Source: Intestinimonas sp. (lineage in GTDB: Bacteria > Bacillota > Clostridia > Oscillospirales > Oscillospiraceae). Taken from it: a DNA stretch of 47,777 bases. Positions 26,380 through 34,573 of the stretch are shown here, piece after piece. Under the pieces are notes generated by a model that was not told the DNA's origin, made no database searches, and worked only from the letters and a program-made list of their open reading frames with translations. How positions within the stretch are numbered: position 1 is the stretch's first letter; each line of letters opens with the position of its first letter. Where the stretch lies: the NCBI RefSeq assembly GCF_026169115.1, contig NZ_JAPFEA010000020.1, forward strand, positions 1 to 47,777, read 5' to 3'. The translations under genes were made by a program, and so were the position numbers.

Positions 26380-27131
26380 GTCCCCTTCTCCCCCTTTCCA
26401 CGCGCCCCGAAGGCGGACACCAGGAAGAGGGGCAGCCGCGCCATCCGACCAATGCGGCTGGGCTCCCGAATCAGCCGGTAGAGCCACTCCAGACCCAGTT
26501 TCTGCCAGCCCTCCGGGGCCCGCTCCACCACGCCGGCGAAGACATCCAGGCTCCCGCCCAGCCCGGCCATGAGCCGTGCGCCGGTGGCGGGGCCGTTTTT
26601 GACCATCCAGTACTCCTGCTTGGGGGCCCCCAGGCAGACGAAGACCACATCGGCCCCGGCCGCCCGGATGTCCTCTACCACGGCCTCGTCCTCCTGAAAG
26701 TACCCGTCGTGGGTGCCGCAGATGGTGAGGCCGGGGTACCCGGCCTCCAGCCGGGCGGCGGCGGTCTCGGCCACGCCGGGCTTGGCCCCCAGCAGATAGA
26801 GCCGCAGCCCGCTCCGGGCCATGTGCTCCATGAGCTTTCCCGCAAAGTCGATGCCGGGGCAGCGCCCTTTCAGGGGCCGGCCCAGGATCTTGGCGGCGTA
26901 CACCACCCCAATGCCATCGGGGAGGACCAGATCGGCCCCGTTGAGGGCCTGGCGGAAGGGCTCCTCCCGCCGGGCGCGGTCCACCAGCTCCGGGTTGGGG
27001 GTCACCACATAGTGGAAGCCCCCCTCCTCTATCATACCGGCGGCCCGCTTGGCCGCCTCGTCCAGGGTCAGGTCGTCAAAGCCGACCCCCATGATCTCTG
27101 TCCGCAAGGCACATGCCTCCATTTTCATCAT
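26376..27131 (-). CDS. WecG/TagA/CpsF family glycosyltransferase (251 aa)
   Basis: This is a GT26 enzyme. Motifs are VVTPNPELVDRARR, the catalytic Asp in LVLPDGIGVVYAAK, the LYLLGAKPGVAE Rossmann strand, and VCLGAPKQEYWM. TagA adds ManNAc to the lipid-linked GlcNAc in wall teichoic acid linkage; a similar transfer to undecaprenyl-PP-GlcNAc is expected at the membrane face. Its C-terminal membrane-docking segment (LGLEWLYRLIREPSRIGRM) is present. The start region is M-M-K-M with only a weak ribosome site, so the exact first codon is open. It heads the tmk/DJ-1/folate cluster. Confidence 0.92.
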   Translation of the reverse strand: MMKMEACALRTEIMGVGFDDLTLDEAAKRAAGMIEEGGFHYVVTPNPELVDRARREEPFRQALNGADLVLPDGIGVVYAAKILGRPLKGRCPGIDFAGKLMEHMARSGLRLYLLGAKPGVAETAAARLEAGYPGLTICGTHDGYFQEDEAVVEDIRAAGADVVFVCLGAPKQEYWMVKNGPATGARLMAGLGGSLDVFAGVVERAPEGWQKLGLEWLYRLIREPSRIGRMARLPLFLVSAFGARGKGEKGT

Positions 27132-27212
27132 TCTCAGCCATCATACCACACCCCTGCCCAAAAGTCTATCGGAACCTGGACCGCCTATCCAGGTTTTATG
27201 AAAAATTAAGCA

Positions 27213-27240
27213 TTGACATTTTGGGAAAACAGGCTATAAT
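27213..27240 (+). promoter_or_regulatory. promoter of the ABC transporter operon
   Basis: Consensus TTGACA (27213-27218) and TATAAT (27235-27240) are separated by 16 bp; the leader is about 60 nt with no obvious riboswitch. Confidence 0.88.
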
Positions 27241-27307
27241 ACAGACAATACTTTAATGCAAAAAAGCAATGAAGTGTCGACTTGCACCAATCGAAAGGAT
27301 GAGGAGA

Positions 27308-28309
27308 ATGAATCTTTTCACGAAAGTGACCGCTCTGGCCTCTGCCAGCGCTCTGGTCCTGTCCCTGGCCGCCTGCGGCGGCGGCTCCGGCTCCACCCCT
27401 GCCCCGGATACCACCACTCCCGCCGAGGGCGCCGCTACCTACACCGTCGGCATCTGCCAACAGATGACCCATGAGGCGCTGGACGCCGCCACCCTGGGCT
27501 TCATGGACGCCCTCAACGAGCTGCTCCCCAACCAGGTGGAGTTCCTGAAGCAGGACGCCGGCGGCGAGTACGCCAACTGCGGCACCATCATGGACGGCTT
27601 TGTGGCCTCCGACGTGGACCTCATTCTGGCCAACGCTACCTATCCCCTCCAGGCCGCCGCCTCGGCCACCGCCGACATCCCCGTGCTGGGCACTTCGGTG
27701 ACCGACTACGCCACCGCCCTCTCCATCGACGGCTGGACCGGCACCGTGGGCAGCAACATCTCCGGCACCTCCGATCTGGCCCCCCTGGACCAGCAGGCCG
27801 CCATGCTCCAGGAGCTCTTCCCCGACGCCGCCAGCGTGGGCCTGCTCTACTGCTCCGGCGAGCCCAACTCCGTCTACCAGGTGGAGACCATCCAGGGCCA
27901 TCTGGAGGACATGGGCTATGCCTGCACCCAGTACGCCTTCACCGACGTCAACGACCTGTCCTCCGTGGCCCAGACCGCCTGCGACGGCTCCGACGTGCTC
28001 TACATCCCCACGGACAACACCGCCGCCGCCAACACCGAGACCATCGCCAATGTGGTCCTCCCCGCCGGCGTCCCCGTCATCACTGGCGAGGTCGGCCTGT
28101 GTACCGGCTGCGGCGTGGCCACCCTCTCCATCAGCTACTACGACATTGGCTACAAGACCGGTGAGATGGCGGCTCAGATCCTCACCGGTGAGGCCGATAT
28201 CTCCACCATGCCCGTGGAGTACGCCCCCAACGTCACCAAAATGTATAACGCCGCCAACTGCGAGACCCTGGGCCTCACCATGCCCGAGGACTACGAGGCC
28301 ATCGCCTGA
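27308..28309 (+). CDS. ABC transporter substrate-binding lipoprotein, TrpX-like (333 aa)
   Basis: A lipoprotein signal with lipobox LSLAAC (Cys near residue 23) and a Gly/Ser/Pro spacer precede two Rossmann-like lobes of the ABC_sub_bind family (TYTVGICQQMTHEALDAA at the start, then DAASVGLLYCSGEPNS and GCGVATLSISYYDIGYKTGE). This family pairs with a branched-chain-type permease and one ATPase, exactly as here. Characterised members bind tryptophan or other aromatic compounds; the ligand here is unknown. The ATG at 27308 lies behind GGATGAGGAG and is preferred over 27269. A perfect hairpin after the stop may reduce readthrough, giving excess binding protein. Confidence 0.93.
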   Translation: MNLFTKVTALASASALVLSLAACGGGSGSTPAPDTTTPAEGAATYTVGICQQMTHEALDAATLGFMDALNELLPNQVEFLKQDAGGEYANCGTIMDGFVASDVDLILANATYPLQAAASATADIPVLGTSVTDYATALSIDGWTGTVGSNISGTSDLAPLDQQAAMLQELFPDAASVGLLYCSGEPNSVYQVETIQGHLEDMGYACTQYAFTDVNDLSSVAQTACDGSDVLYIPTDNTAAANTETIANVVLPAGVPVITGEVGLCTGCGVATLSISYYDIGYKTGEMAAQILTGEADISTMPVEYAPNVTKMYNAANCETLGLTMPEDYEAIA

Positions 28310-28332
28310 GTCTCCCCTTCTCCTTCTAAAAT

Positions 28333-28369
28333 CGCAAGAACAGCGGGGCGCGCCTCCGCTGTTCTTGCG
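28333..28369 (+). terminator. intercistronic hairpin, likely partial terminator
   Basis: GCAAGAACAGCGG and CCGCTGTTCTTGC make a perfect 13-bp stem, followed by GCGTTTCCC. The short T-run suggests attenuation or mRNA protection between the binding-protein and permease genes. Confidence 0.7.
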
Positions 28370-28414
28370 CGTTTCCCGCCCGCGGCGAAATCCATCCTTT
28401 GGAGGTATCGACCT

Positions 28415-29362
28415 ATGGACTTCCTGCTCTCCTTCTTCAACTCCCTGCCCGGGGCCCTCGGTCAGGGCCTGGCCTGGGGCGTCATGGCCATCGGCGTCTA
28501 CATCACCTACCGCATTCTGGACGTGGCCGACCTGACGGTGGACGGCTCCCTGGCGACCGGCGGCGCGGTGGCCGCCCTGGGCATCACCCTGGGCCTCAAT
28601 CCGTGGGTGGCCCTGCTCCTGGCTGTCATCTCCGGCATGCTGGCTGGTCTGGTCACCGGGCTGCTCCACACCGCCTGTGGTATCCCCGCCATCCTCTCCG
28701 GCATCCTCACCCAGCTGGCCCTCTACTCCATCAACCTGCGCATCATGGCCATCGGCAGCGGCGCCAGCACCAAGGCCACCCTGGCACTCAGCGTGGACAA
28801 GCAGTCCCTTCTCCTATCCTCCCGCTATATCCGTGAGGTGAGCTTCCGCAACCCCCTCCTCCTCCTCCTCGTCCTCACGGCGGCGGTCATTGCCGTTCTC
28901 TACTGGTTCTTCGGCACTGAGCTGGGCTGCTCCCTCCGGGCCACCGGCGCCAACCCCAGCATGGCCCGGGCCCAGGGCATCAACACCAATTTCGCCAAGG
29001 TGCTGGGTCTGGTGGTCTCCAACGGTCTGGTGGCCCTCTCCGGCGGCCTGCTGGCCCAGTATCAGGGCAGCGCCACCGTGGACATGGGCCGGGGCGCCAT
29101 CGTCATCGGTCTGGCCGCCGTCATCATCGGCGAGGTGCTTCTGGGCAAGGTCTTCATCAACTTCGCCCTCAAGCTCCTCTCCGCCATCATCGGCGCCATC
29201 ATCTACTATGTGGTCATCACCCTGGTCCTCCGGCTTGGCCTGGAGTCCACCGACCTGAAGCTGCTCACCGCCCTGGTGGTGGCCGTCTTCCTCACCATCC
29301 CCTACTGGAAGGGCAGATATTTCACCAAAACCGTTCGGAAGGAGGGCGTCCGCAATGCTTGA
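28415..29362 (+). CDS. ABC transporter permease, TrpY-like (315 aa)
   Basis: The protein has about eight to nine membrane segments and the BPD_transp_2-type permease signature, including ADLTVDGSLATGGAVAALG near residue 40 and GLVVSNGLVALSGGLLAQYQ near residue 200. It would form the membrane channel of the transporter, taking cargo from the lipoprotein. The ATG at 28415 follows TTTGGAGGTATCGACC. The end of this gene overlaps the ATPase start by 8 nt. Only one permease gene is present, so a homodimer is expected. Confidence 0.93.
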   Translation: MDFLLSFFNSLPGALGQGLAWGVMAIGVYITYRILDVADLTVDGSLATGGAVAALGITLGLNPWVALLLAVISGMLAGLVTGLLHTACGIPAILSGILTQLALYSINLRIMAIGSGASTKATLALSVDKQSLLLSSRYIREVSFRNPLLLLLVLTAAVIAVLYWFFGTELGCSLRATGANPSMARAQGINTNFAKVLGLVVSNGLVALSGGLLAQYQGSATVDMGRGAIVIGLAAVIIGEVLLGKVFINFALKLLSAIIGAIIYYVVITLVLRLGLESTDLKLLTALVVAVFLTIPYWKGRYFTKTVRKEGVRNA

Positions 29363-30149
29363 GCTCAGAGAGGTGCGCAAGACCTTCAATCCCGGCACCA
29401 TCAATGAAAAACGGGCCCTCCAGGGGGTCTCCCTCACCCTGGCCGACGGGGACTTCGTCACCGTCATCGGCGGCAACGGCGCCGGCAAGTCCACCCTCCT
29501 CAACGCCGTGGCAGGGGTGTGGCCGGTGGACTCCGGCACCATCACCATCGACGGCATCGACGTCACCCGCCTGCCCGAACACAAGCGGGCCCAGTACATT
29601 GGCCGGGTCTTCCAGGACCCCATGATGGGCACCGCCGCCACCATGCAGATCGAAGAAAATCTGGCCCTGGCCGCCCGCCGGGGCAGGTCCAGGGGCCTGA
29701 AAGCCGGCATCACCGCCAAAGAGCGGAGCGAATACCGGGAGCTTCTCCGGATCCTGGACCTGGGCCTGGAAGACCGGCTCACCGCCAAGGTGGGGCTCCT
29801 CTCCGGCGGCCAGCGCCAGGCCCTCACCCTCCTCATGGCCAGCCTGGTCAAGCCCAAGCTCCTCCTCCTGGACGAGCACACCGCCGCCCTGGACCCCAAG
29901 ACGGCGGCCAAGGTGCTGGACGCCACCGAGAAGATCGTCCAGCGGGACAACCTCACCACCCTCATGATTACCCACAACATGCGGGACGCCATCGCCCACG
30001 GCAACCGGCTCATCATGATGTATGAGGGACGGGTGGCGGTGGACGTCTCCGGCGAGGAGAAGAAAAACCTCACCGTGGAACAGCTTCTCTCCCTCTTCAG
30101 CCAGGCCAGCGGTTCTGACGAAGCCGACGACAAGCTCCTGCTGGGCTGA
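29355..30149 (+). CDS. ABC transporter ATP-binding protein, TrpZ-like (264 aa)
   Basis: All ATPase motifs are intact: Walker A IGGNGAGKSTLLN, Q-loop in GRVFQDPMMG, signature LLSGGQRQALTLLM, Walker B LLLLDEHTAALD and the switch His in MITHNM. It overlaps the permease by 8 nt. The final 13 codons (SGSDEADDKLLLG and stop) occur a second time 189 bp downstream, beyond an inserted hairpin element. The gene is complete. The original terminator now follows the second copy, so transcripts carry an extra 190 nt. Confidence 0.95.
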   Translation: MLELREVRKTFNPGTINEKRALQGVSLTLADGDFVTVIGGNGAGKSTLLNAVAGVWPVDSGTITIDGIDVTRLPEHKRAQYIGRVFQDPMMGTAATMQIEENLALAARRGRSRGLKAGITAKERSEYRELLRILDLGLEDRLTAKVGLLSGGQRQALTLLMASLVKPKLLLLDEHTAALDPKTAAKVLDATEKIVQRDNLTTLMITHNMRDAIAHGNRLIMMYEGRVAVDVSGEEKKNLTVEQLLSLFSQASGSDEADDKLLLG

Positions 30150-30295
30150 GCCGCTGGCCGGGTCCCATCGCAGATGGGACGGCGGTCACGCCGTACAAGC
30201 GTTTTGTGCAGCAAAACCTTGCCATGGGCGGAATTCACTTCCGCCCATGGAAATGCAATCTAGCCCCCCGGCCGGCCACAGGCCGGCTGGGGAAA
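30150..30295 (+). mobile_element. multi-hairpin insertion element, copy 3 (after the ABC ATPase stop codon)
   Basis: The 146-bp element contains, in gene orientation, GTCCCATC-GCA-GATGGGAC, GGCG-gtca-CGCC, CAAGCGTTTTG paired with CAAAACCTTG, the hairpin CCATGGGCGGAA-TTCAC-TTCCGCCCATGG, then GCAATCTAG and a GCCGGCC-aca-GGCCGGC stem ending TGGGGAAA. It is homologous to 15918-16077 along nearly its whole length. It starts directly after TGA. Confidence 0.88.
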
Positions 30296-30338
30296 CAGCG
30301 GTTCTGACGAAGCTGACGACAAGCTCCTGCTGGGCTGA
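30296..30338 (+). pseudogene. duplicated 3' end of the ABC ATPase gene (43 bp)
   Basis: It is identical to 30107-30149 except for GCC/GCT in one Ala codon. It encodes the last residues SGSDEADDKLLLG and ends at the same TGA. The sequence after it runs into the operon terminator, so this copy appears to be the original 3' end. Confidence 0.93.
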
Positions 30339-30344
30339 AAACAC

Positions 30345-30381
30345 AAAAATTCCCCGGACCTCTTGGTCCGGGGAATTTTTT
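30345..30381. terminator. bidirectional terminator of the ABC operon and the facing gene
   Basis: AAAAATTCCCCGGACC pairs with GGTCCGGGGAATTTTTT through loop TCTT. Confidence 0.95.
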
Positions 30382-30392
30382 ATCCGTTCGTC

Positions 30393-31403
30393 TCAGCCCT
30401 GAGAGAGCTTCAAGCCGTGGAGGACGATGAGGTCATCCAGGGCCAGGAAGGTGACCCCGTCCACAGCCTCGGCGGCACGGACCAGACCCACGGTGACGTC
30501 GCCCATGGCGGCCTGGTCAGCGCCGATGGTGAAGTGATAGCACTCCGTGTCCCCCCTGGACACGGTGACCTGGCTGGTATAGGGCTCCCAGGTGATCTCA
30601 CAACCCAGAGCTTCGGCCACCGCCCGCACCGGCACCAGCAGGCGGCCCTCCTTCACCTTGGCGGCGGAGGGCCCCTCCAGAGTCAGCGATTCACCGTTGA
30701 TGGCGAGCTCCAGGCCGTCGGCGGACACCCAGCCCGTGTAATCAGAGGGGAAGACCATGACCTTGCTGGGAGACGCCTGGGCGGGCAGGCTCATGGTGGT
30801 CACACTGTACCAGGCGAGCAGACGGGCGCCGGGCACGATGTCGGCGGCCTCCACCTTCTCCGTTCCGCCGGGGGCGGCCAGATATTCGGTGTCGGCGCTC
30901 AGGTGGAGGAGCACATCATTGCTCACATAGGCGTCCACGCCCTTCTCGGTCACTGTGATGGTCTCCACCTCGGCATAGGTGGGGACGGCGAAGTCGGCGG
31001 GGATGCCGCACAGGACGACCCGGGCGGTGCTGATGGGGGGCAGGCTCATGGTCATCTCCGGGCCCACCCAGGCATAGAGGGTCTCGCCGGCCCGCAGATC
31101 GTCAAAGCTCCTGGTTGCGCCGGAGACGGCGTCCAGGATGACGGTCTCCTCTCCCACGTTGACCACGACCTTCTGATGGGGGGCGCGCTCATCGCTGTTT
31201 TCCAGGGTGAGACTCCTGTCGCCCAGCTCCACGGCGGTCCCCCACACCCGGGTGGGGAAGGCCGCGCCCCGCTGGATGAGCGTATAGACGGGGTCCGTCC
31301 CAGTCACAGGGACGCTCTTCCCCTCCGCCGCCAGGGCGGGGACGCCCAGGGTCAGGGCCAGGGCCGCCGCCAGGGCGGCGCCCAGCATCTTGCGGTAATT
31401 CAT
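30393..31403 (-). CDS. secreted protein with copper-amine-oxidase-N-like stalk domain (336 aa)
   Basis: A signal peptide (MNYRKMLGAALAAALALTLG, cleaved after ALA) precedes a beta-rich region of unknown function (about 30-220). The C-terminal part has the widespread Cu-amine-oxidase N domain: GLELAINGESLTLEGPSA, then GRLLVPVRAVAEALGCEITW. In Firmicutes this module is a cell-wall-associated stalk and is not an oxidase. The ATG at 31403 follows GAAGGAGG. The frame runs on to 31511, through repeat-derived sequence, and is not used. It ends at the shared terminator. Confidence 0.85.
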   Translation of the reverse strand: MNYRKMLGAALAAALALTLGVPALAAEGKSVPVTGTDPVYTLIQRGAAFPTRVWGTAVELGDRSLTLENSDERAPHQKVVVNVGEETVILDAVSGATRSFDDLRAGETLYAWVGPEMTMSLPPISTARVVLCGIPADFAVPTYAEVETITVTEKGVDAYVSNDVLLHLSADTEYLAAPGGTEKVEAADIVPGARLLAWYSVTTMSLPAQASPSKVMVFPSDYTGWVSADGLELAINGESLTLEGPSAAKVKEGRLLVPVRAVAEALGCEITWEPYTSQVTVSRGDTECYHFTIGADQAAMGDVTVGLVRAAEAVDGVTFLALDDLIVLHGLKLSQG

Positions 31404-31470
31404 ATTGGCATCTGCCTCCTTCTCCGTCGTTCTGCTTTTGGACGACGTCCACGCAAAAATGGTTCCTTTT

Positions 31471-31585
31471 TTGCTATGCAAAAGCATAGCAAGCATCGCA
31501 AAATTGGCCATGTGCCGCTTTCAGCGGCACGGCCATGAAATCAAAGCCCATGGGCCGGGACGGCCCATATGCGCATAAATTTCAT
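31471..31585 (-). mobile_element. repeat element family II, copy a (supplies the stop codon of the S41 gene)
   Basis: On the minus strand it reads ATGAAATTTATGCGC, ATATGGGCC-gtccc-GGCCCATG, TTTGATTTCATGGCC, TGCCGCT-gaa-AGCGGCA and a TTGCTATGC/GCATAGCAA stem. It matches 34266-34371. The TGA of the S41 peptidase gene lies in its first bases. No ORF of transposase size is present. Confidence 0.85.
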
Positions 31586-33489
31586 GATTCCCCATCTGCT
31601 GTCTCGGATACCGCAGGGGTCAGGATGCCAATATAGTCCAGCATGTGATAGAGCATGGCGGCGGCCTCCTCCCGGGTGGTGGGAACATGGGGGGCCAGCT
31701 CCTCCAGGGGCCCGGCCAGGAAGCCCAGCTCCTGCGCCGTCACCACGAAGGGCCGGGCCCAGGCGTCATAGGTCTGTACCGCTTCGGCGGCCAGCTCCTC
31801 CGTCGTCACCTGCTCCAGGCGGCGCTCGACGGAGAGGTCGGACCGCTCCCCCATCCGGGTCAGGATGGTCAGAAACTGCTGGTGGTCCACCAGTTCGTCG
31901 GGCCGGAAGGCCCCGGTCTCGTCCCCCCGGACAAGGCCCAGGTTGTAGGCGATGTCCACAGCGGCGGCATACCAGTCCTCCTCTGTCACGTCAGAGAAGG
32001 GGGCCCTGCCCTGGCTCTCCCAGCACCAGTAGCCCATGGCCTGGACCATCATGGACACCAGCTCGGCCCGGGTGAGCTGGCCCTGGGGATCGAAGCGTTC
32101 CGTCCCGTCGCCCAGGAGGACGCCCAGGGAGGCCAGGGTGTTGATCTCATCGGCATAGGGGGAATCGGCGGCATCGGCAAACCAGCGGGAATCATAGGTC
32201 ACATCCCAGGCTTCGGCAGCCTCCGCCGGGGTGACGGCCTCGCCGTCCAGGGTCATGGGGGTATCGGGGGGCAGCGCGGCCAGAAGCTGGGCAAAGGCGG
32301 GGGCGTAGTCCCCGCTCGCCGCCTCCTCCCGGTGGACGTACCAGGTCTGGTCCACCAGCTCAATGGCCAGCACGTCCTCAGAGGGGACCTCCGCCGCGAC
32401 CCCGCACAGAAGCCGGGCCACCTCGTCGGCCAGATCGGCGTCCACCACCAGGTGGGGCAGCACGCCGGAGCGGTCCGGGGTCACATAGTTGGGGGAGTAG
32501 TAGCGGTTGGTGGTGATCTTGAAGGCGTCGCCCTCGGCCAGTTCAAAGACGTTCTGGGCGATGCCCTTGCCGAAGGTCCGGGTCCCGATGACCAGACCGT
32601 AGCGGTAATCCCGCATGGCGGCGGCGAAGAGCTCGGAGGCGCTGGCGGAGTTCCCGTCCACCAGGACCACCAGGGGCTCCTGGACCAGGCCGGGGATCTC
32701 CACCGGGAAGGGGTTGGGCCGCCAGAGCCCAAGGCTCCCCTGCCGGTCCACCACATAGGCCACGTCGTGGTTGCCCAGCACATGGCCCACCGCCTGGATG
32801 ACCGCGGTGGCCGAGCCGCCGGGATTGCCCCGGAGATCGACCACCCAGCGGTCTGCGGCCTCGTCCTCGTCGGTGATGTAGGTCTCAAAATAGTCTCCGC
32901 TGGTCTCGCCGAAGCTGCTGCAATTCAGCCAGCCGATGTGGTCGTCCACCACCTGGCCGGTGACCGTGGGAAAGACCACCGGCTCCCGGACCATGGTGCG
33001 CTCCAGCTCCTGTCCCTCCCGGAGGAAGGTAAGGGTGACCTGGGTGCCCGCCTCTCCGGTGATGAGGGCGGCCAGGGCGTCGGGGGAGCCGGCCTCCTGA
33101 ATGGTGGTCCCGCCGGCAGCCACGATGAGATCGCCGATCTGCAAGCCCGCCTTCTGACCAGGGGCGTCGGGGGCGACGCTGATGACCAGCAGTCCGTCAG
33201 CCGTCTTCTCCACCATGACGCCGACCCCAACCACGTTGGTGTCGCCCATGCCGCTCTGGAAGGCGGCGTACTCCTCCGCCGTCATGTAATAGGTGTAGGG
33301 ATCGCCCAGGGCGGCGGTGATCTCCTCAATGGTGGGCAGGGAGAGGATCTCCTCGGGGATCTCGTCGATGTAATGCGTCCGGAGCAGCTCCCGGGCCTCC
33401 TCCACGGTGATGGCCCCAGCCGCCGGGCTCAGGGTCAGCGTCAGGGCCAGGGTGAGGGCCGCCGCGCGTACAGGCAGTTTTGTTTTCAT
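31582..33489 (-). CDS. secreted S41 carboxyl-terminal protease with C-terminal SLH repeats (635 aa)
   Basis: The order is signal peptide (1-26), a short cap region, a PDZ domain (about 85-165, GVGVMVEKTADGLLVISVAP), then the S41 catalytic domain with Ser in DGNSASASE near residue 290 and Lys in GTRTFGKGIAQ. Residues 440-620 hold SLH-type repeats (INTLASLGVLLGDGTERFDP, ITRAE-like LTRAELVSMM) that would anchor it to the wall polymer. CtpA-type proteases cleave exported proteins near their C-terminus; a surface-processing role is expected. The stop codon sits within a repeat element, so the natural C-terminus may have been cut by a few residues. RBS: GGAGAACG. Confidence 0.92.
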   Translation of the reverse strand: MKTKLPVRAAALTLALTLTLSPAAGAITVEEARELLRTHYIDEIPEEILSLPTIEEITAALGDPYTYYMTAEEYAAFQSGMGDTNVVGVGVMVEKTADGLLVISVAPDAPGQKAGLQIGDLIVAAGGTTIQEAGSPDALAALITGEAGTQVTLTFLREGQELERTMVREPVVFPTVTGQVVDDHIGWLNCSSFGETSGDYFETYITDEDEAADRWVVDLRGNPGGSATAVIQAVGHVLGNHDVAYVVDRQGSLGLWRPNPFPVEIPGLVQEPLVVLVDGNSASASELFAAAMRDYRYGLVIGTRTFGKGIAQNVFELAEGDAFKITTNRYYSPNYVTPDRSGVLPHLVVDADLADEVARLLCGVAAEVPSEDVLAIELVDQTWYVHREEAASGDYAPAFAQLLAALPPDTPMTLDGEAVTPAEAAEAWDVTYDSRWFADAADSPYADEINTLASLGVLLGDGTERFDPQGQLTRAELVSMMVQAMGYWCWESQGRAPFSDVTEEDWYAAAVDIAYNLGLVRGDETGAFRPDELVDHQQFLTILTRMGERSDLSVERRLEQVTTEELAAEAVQTYDAWARPFVVTAQELGFLAGPLEELAPHVPTTREEAAAMLYHMLDYIGILTPAVSETADGES

Positions 33490-33624
33490 GGGTCACGTTC
33501 TCCTTTGCCGTATCTGGTCCTATCATTGTAGCATCCCCCTTTTCCGCTGTCCACCATCCTTTGGTTACAGTTCTGTGAACAATCGCCCGTGGAACGGTCC
33601 CTGGTCACCCTTGGGACACCCCGG

Positions 33625-33667
33625 AACAAAAGACGACCTCCCTTCACCAAGATGACGAAGGGAGGTA
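33625..33667 (-). terminator. terminator of the DHFR-family gene
   Basis: ACCTCCCTTC pairs with GAAGGGAGGT, followed by CGTCTTTTG on the minus strand. Confidence 0.75.
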
Positions 33668-33711
33668 TCTTCACAGATGATAACTGTTAATCAGCCGGAA
33701 TTTTGCAAGTG

Positions 33712-34218
33712 TCATTTGCTATAAACCAATTCCGCAAACTGTCCATATTGCCTTACTGTTTTTAGGGAAAAGCGTTTTAATGCTTCCTTTTGTGTAAACA
33801 GTGGGATGCCAGCTCCAAGCAGCACAGGTGCGATTTGAATGATTAAGGAATCCACCATATCACCATCTAATAACGGTGATAATATCGTATTTCCACCGAC
33901 AATCCAGATGTTTTTATCTGGATCAATTTGTTTTACAAATTCCAAAACATCACAATTCACGGGAACCACTCCGCTCTGAATCTCTTGCGAATGAGTAAAG
34001 ACATAGTTTTTTGTGGTTGGGTAGACGGATTTTACATCTCCTGACTTCGATATTTCATCGTAGGTCCTTTTCCCCATGATCGTAATATCCATATTGTTAT
34101 AAAAATTTTCATAATCTGTCTCTTCAGTGGTTCCAGTTTCATAAAGCCAGTTTAAGTTATGTTTTCTATCCGCGAGGTATCCGTCCAATGTCATACAGCC
34201 ATAAAAATATATGCTCAT
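33712..34218 (-). CDS. DHFR-family (RibD C-terminal type) reductase, horizontally acquired (168 aa)
   Basis: The product begins MSIYFYGCMTLDGYLADRKH and contains MGKRTYDEI and IWIVGGNTILSPLL, the nucleotide-binding pattern of the RibD-C/DHFR superfamily. Such stand-alone proteins reduce pteridine-like or other substrates; some give antifolate tolerance, but many do not. The gene is strikingly AT-rich (many TTT, AAA and ATT codons) in a GC-rich neighbourhood. It starts behind GGAGGGGGAT at 34218; an extension to 34236 lacks support. A copy of repeat family II lies directly upstream. The set points to recent transfer. Confidence 0.9.
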   Translation of the reverse strand: MSIYFYGCMTLDGYLADRKHNLNWLYETGTTEETDYENFYNNMDITIMGKRTYDEISKSGDVKSVYPTTKNYVFTHSQEIQSGVVPVNCDVLEFVKQIDPDKNIWIVGGNTILSPLLDGDMVDSLIIQIAPVLLGAGIPLFTQKEALKRFSLKTVRQYGQFAELVYSK

Positions 34219-34265
34219 TTTTATCCCCCTCCACAAGTTCAGATTTGCCTTTTATTTTACCATAT

Positions 34266-34371
34266 TTGCCATGCAAAAGCACAGCAAATATGGCTATGTG
34301 CCGCTTTCAGCGGCACGGCCATGGAATCAAAGCGCATGGGCCGGGACGGCCCATATGCGCATAAACTTCAT
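34266..34371 (-). mobile_element. repeat element family II, copy b
   Basis: It is colinear with 31471-31585, with the same hairpins (TGCCGCT-gaa-AGCGGCA, ATATGGGCC-gtccc-GGCCCAT) and the same end ATGAAGTTTATGCGC. It sits in the promoter-side region of the AT-rich DHFR-family gene. The two copies bracket 2.7 kb holding the S41 gene and the DHFR-family gene in direct orientation. Confidence 0.85.
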
Positions 34372-34508
34372 ACGCCGCAAGCCTTTCCCATTTTCGTGGC
34401 GCGCGTTTGGCACATAAAGTTTTATGTCTTAATCAGTGCCCCGCGAAATTGACAAAGTCAGGAACCGGGCCATTCAAAAAAGTAAACAGGGGCCACTGGA
34501 GTCTCCCC

Positions 34509-34537
34509 TTGTCTCCGGTCAAAACTTCTGATATACT
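34509..34537 (+). promoter_or_regulatory. promoter of the YitT-family gene
   Basis: TTGTCT (34509-34514) and TATACT (34532-34537) with a 17-bp spacer; the start codon is 37 nt beyond the -10 box. Confidence 0.7.
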
Positions 34538-34573
34538 ATATTTTATCAACAAAATTAAGTTAGGAGTTTTATC

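Noticed and set aside
31404-31511. coding start within the repeat for the copper-amine-oxidase-like protein
   Set aside because: The extra residues come from repeat family II, lack a ribosome site, and precede a proper signal peptide at 31403.
34373-34508. riboswitch in front of the YitT-family gene
   Set aside because: The hairpin-like sequence lies upstream of the promoter and so would not be in the mRNA; no aptamer signature is visible.
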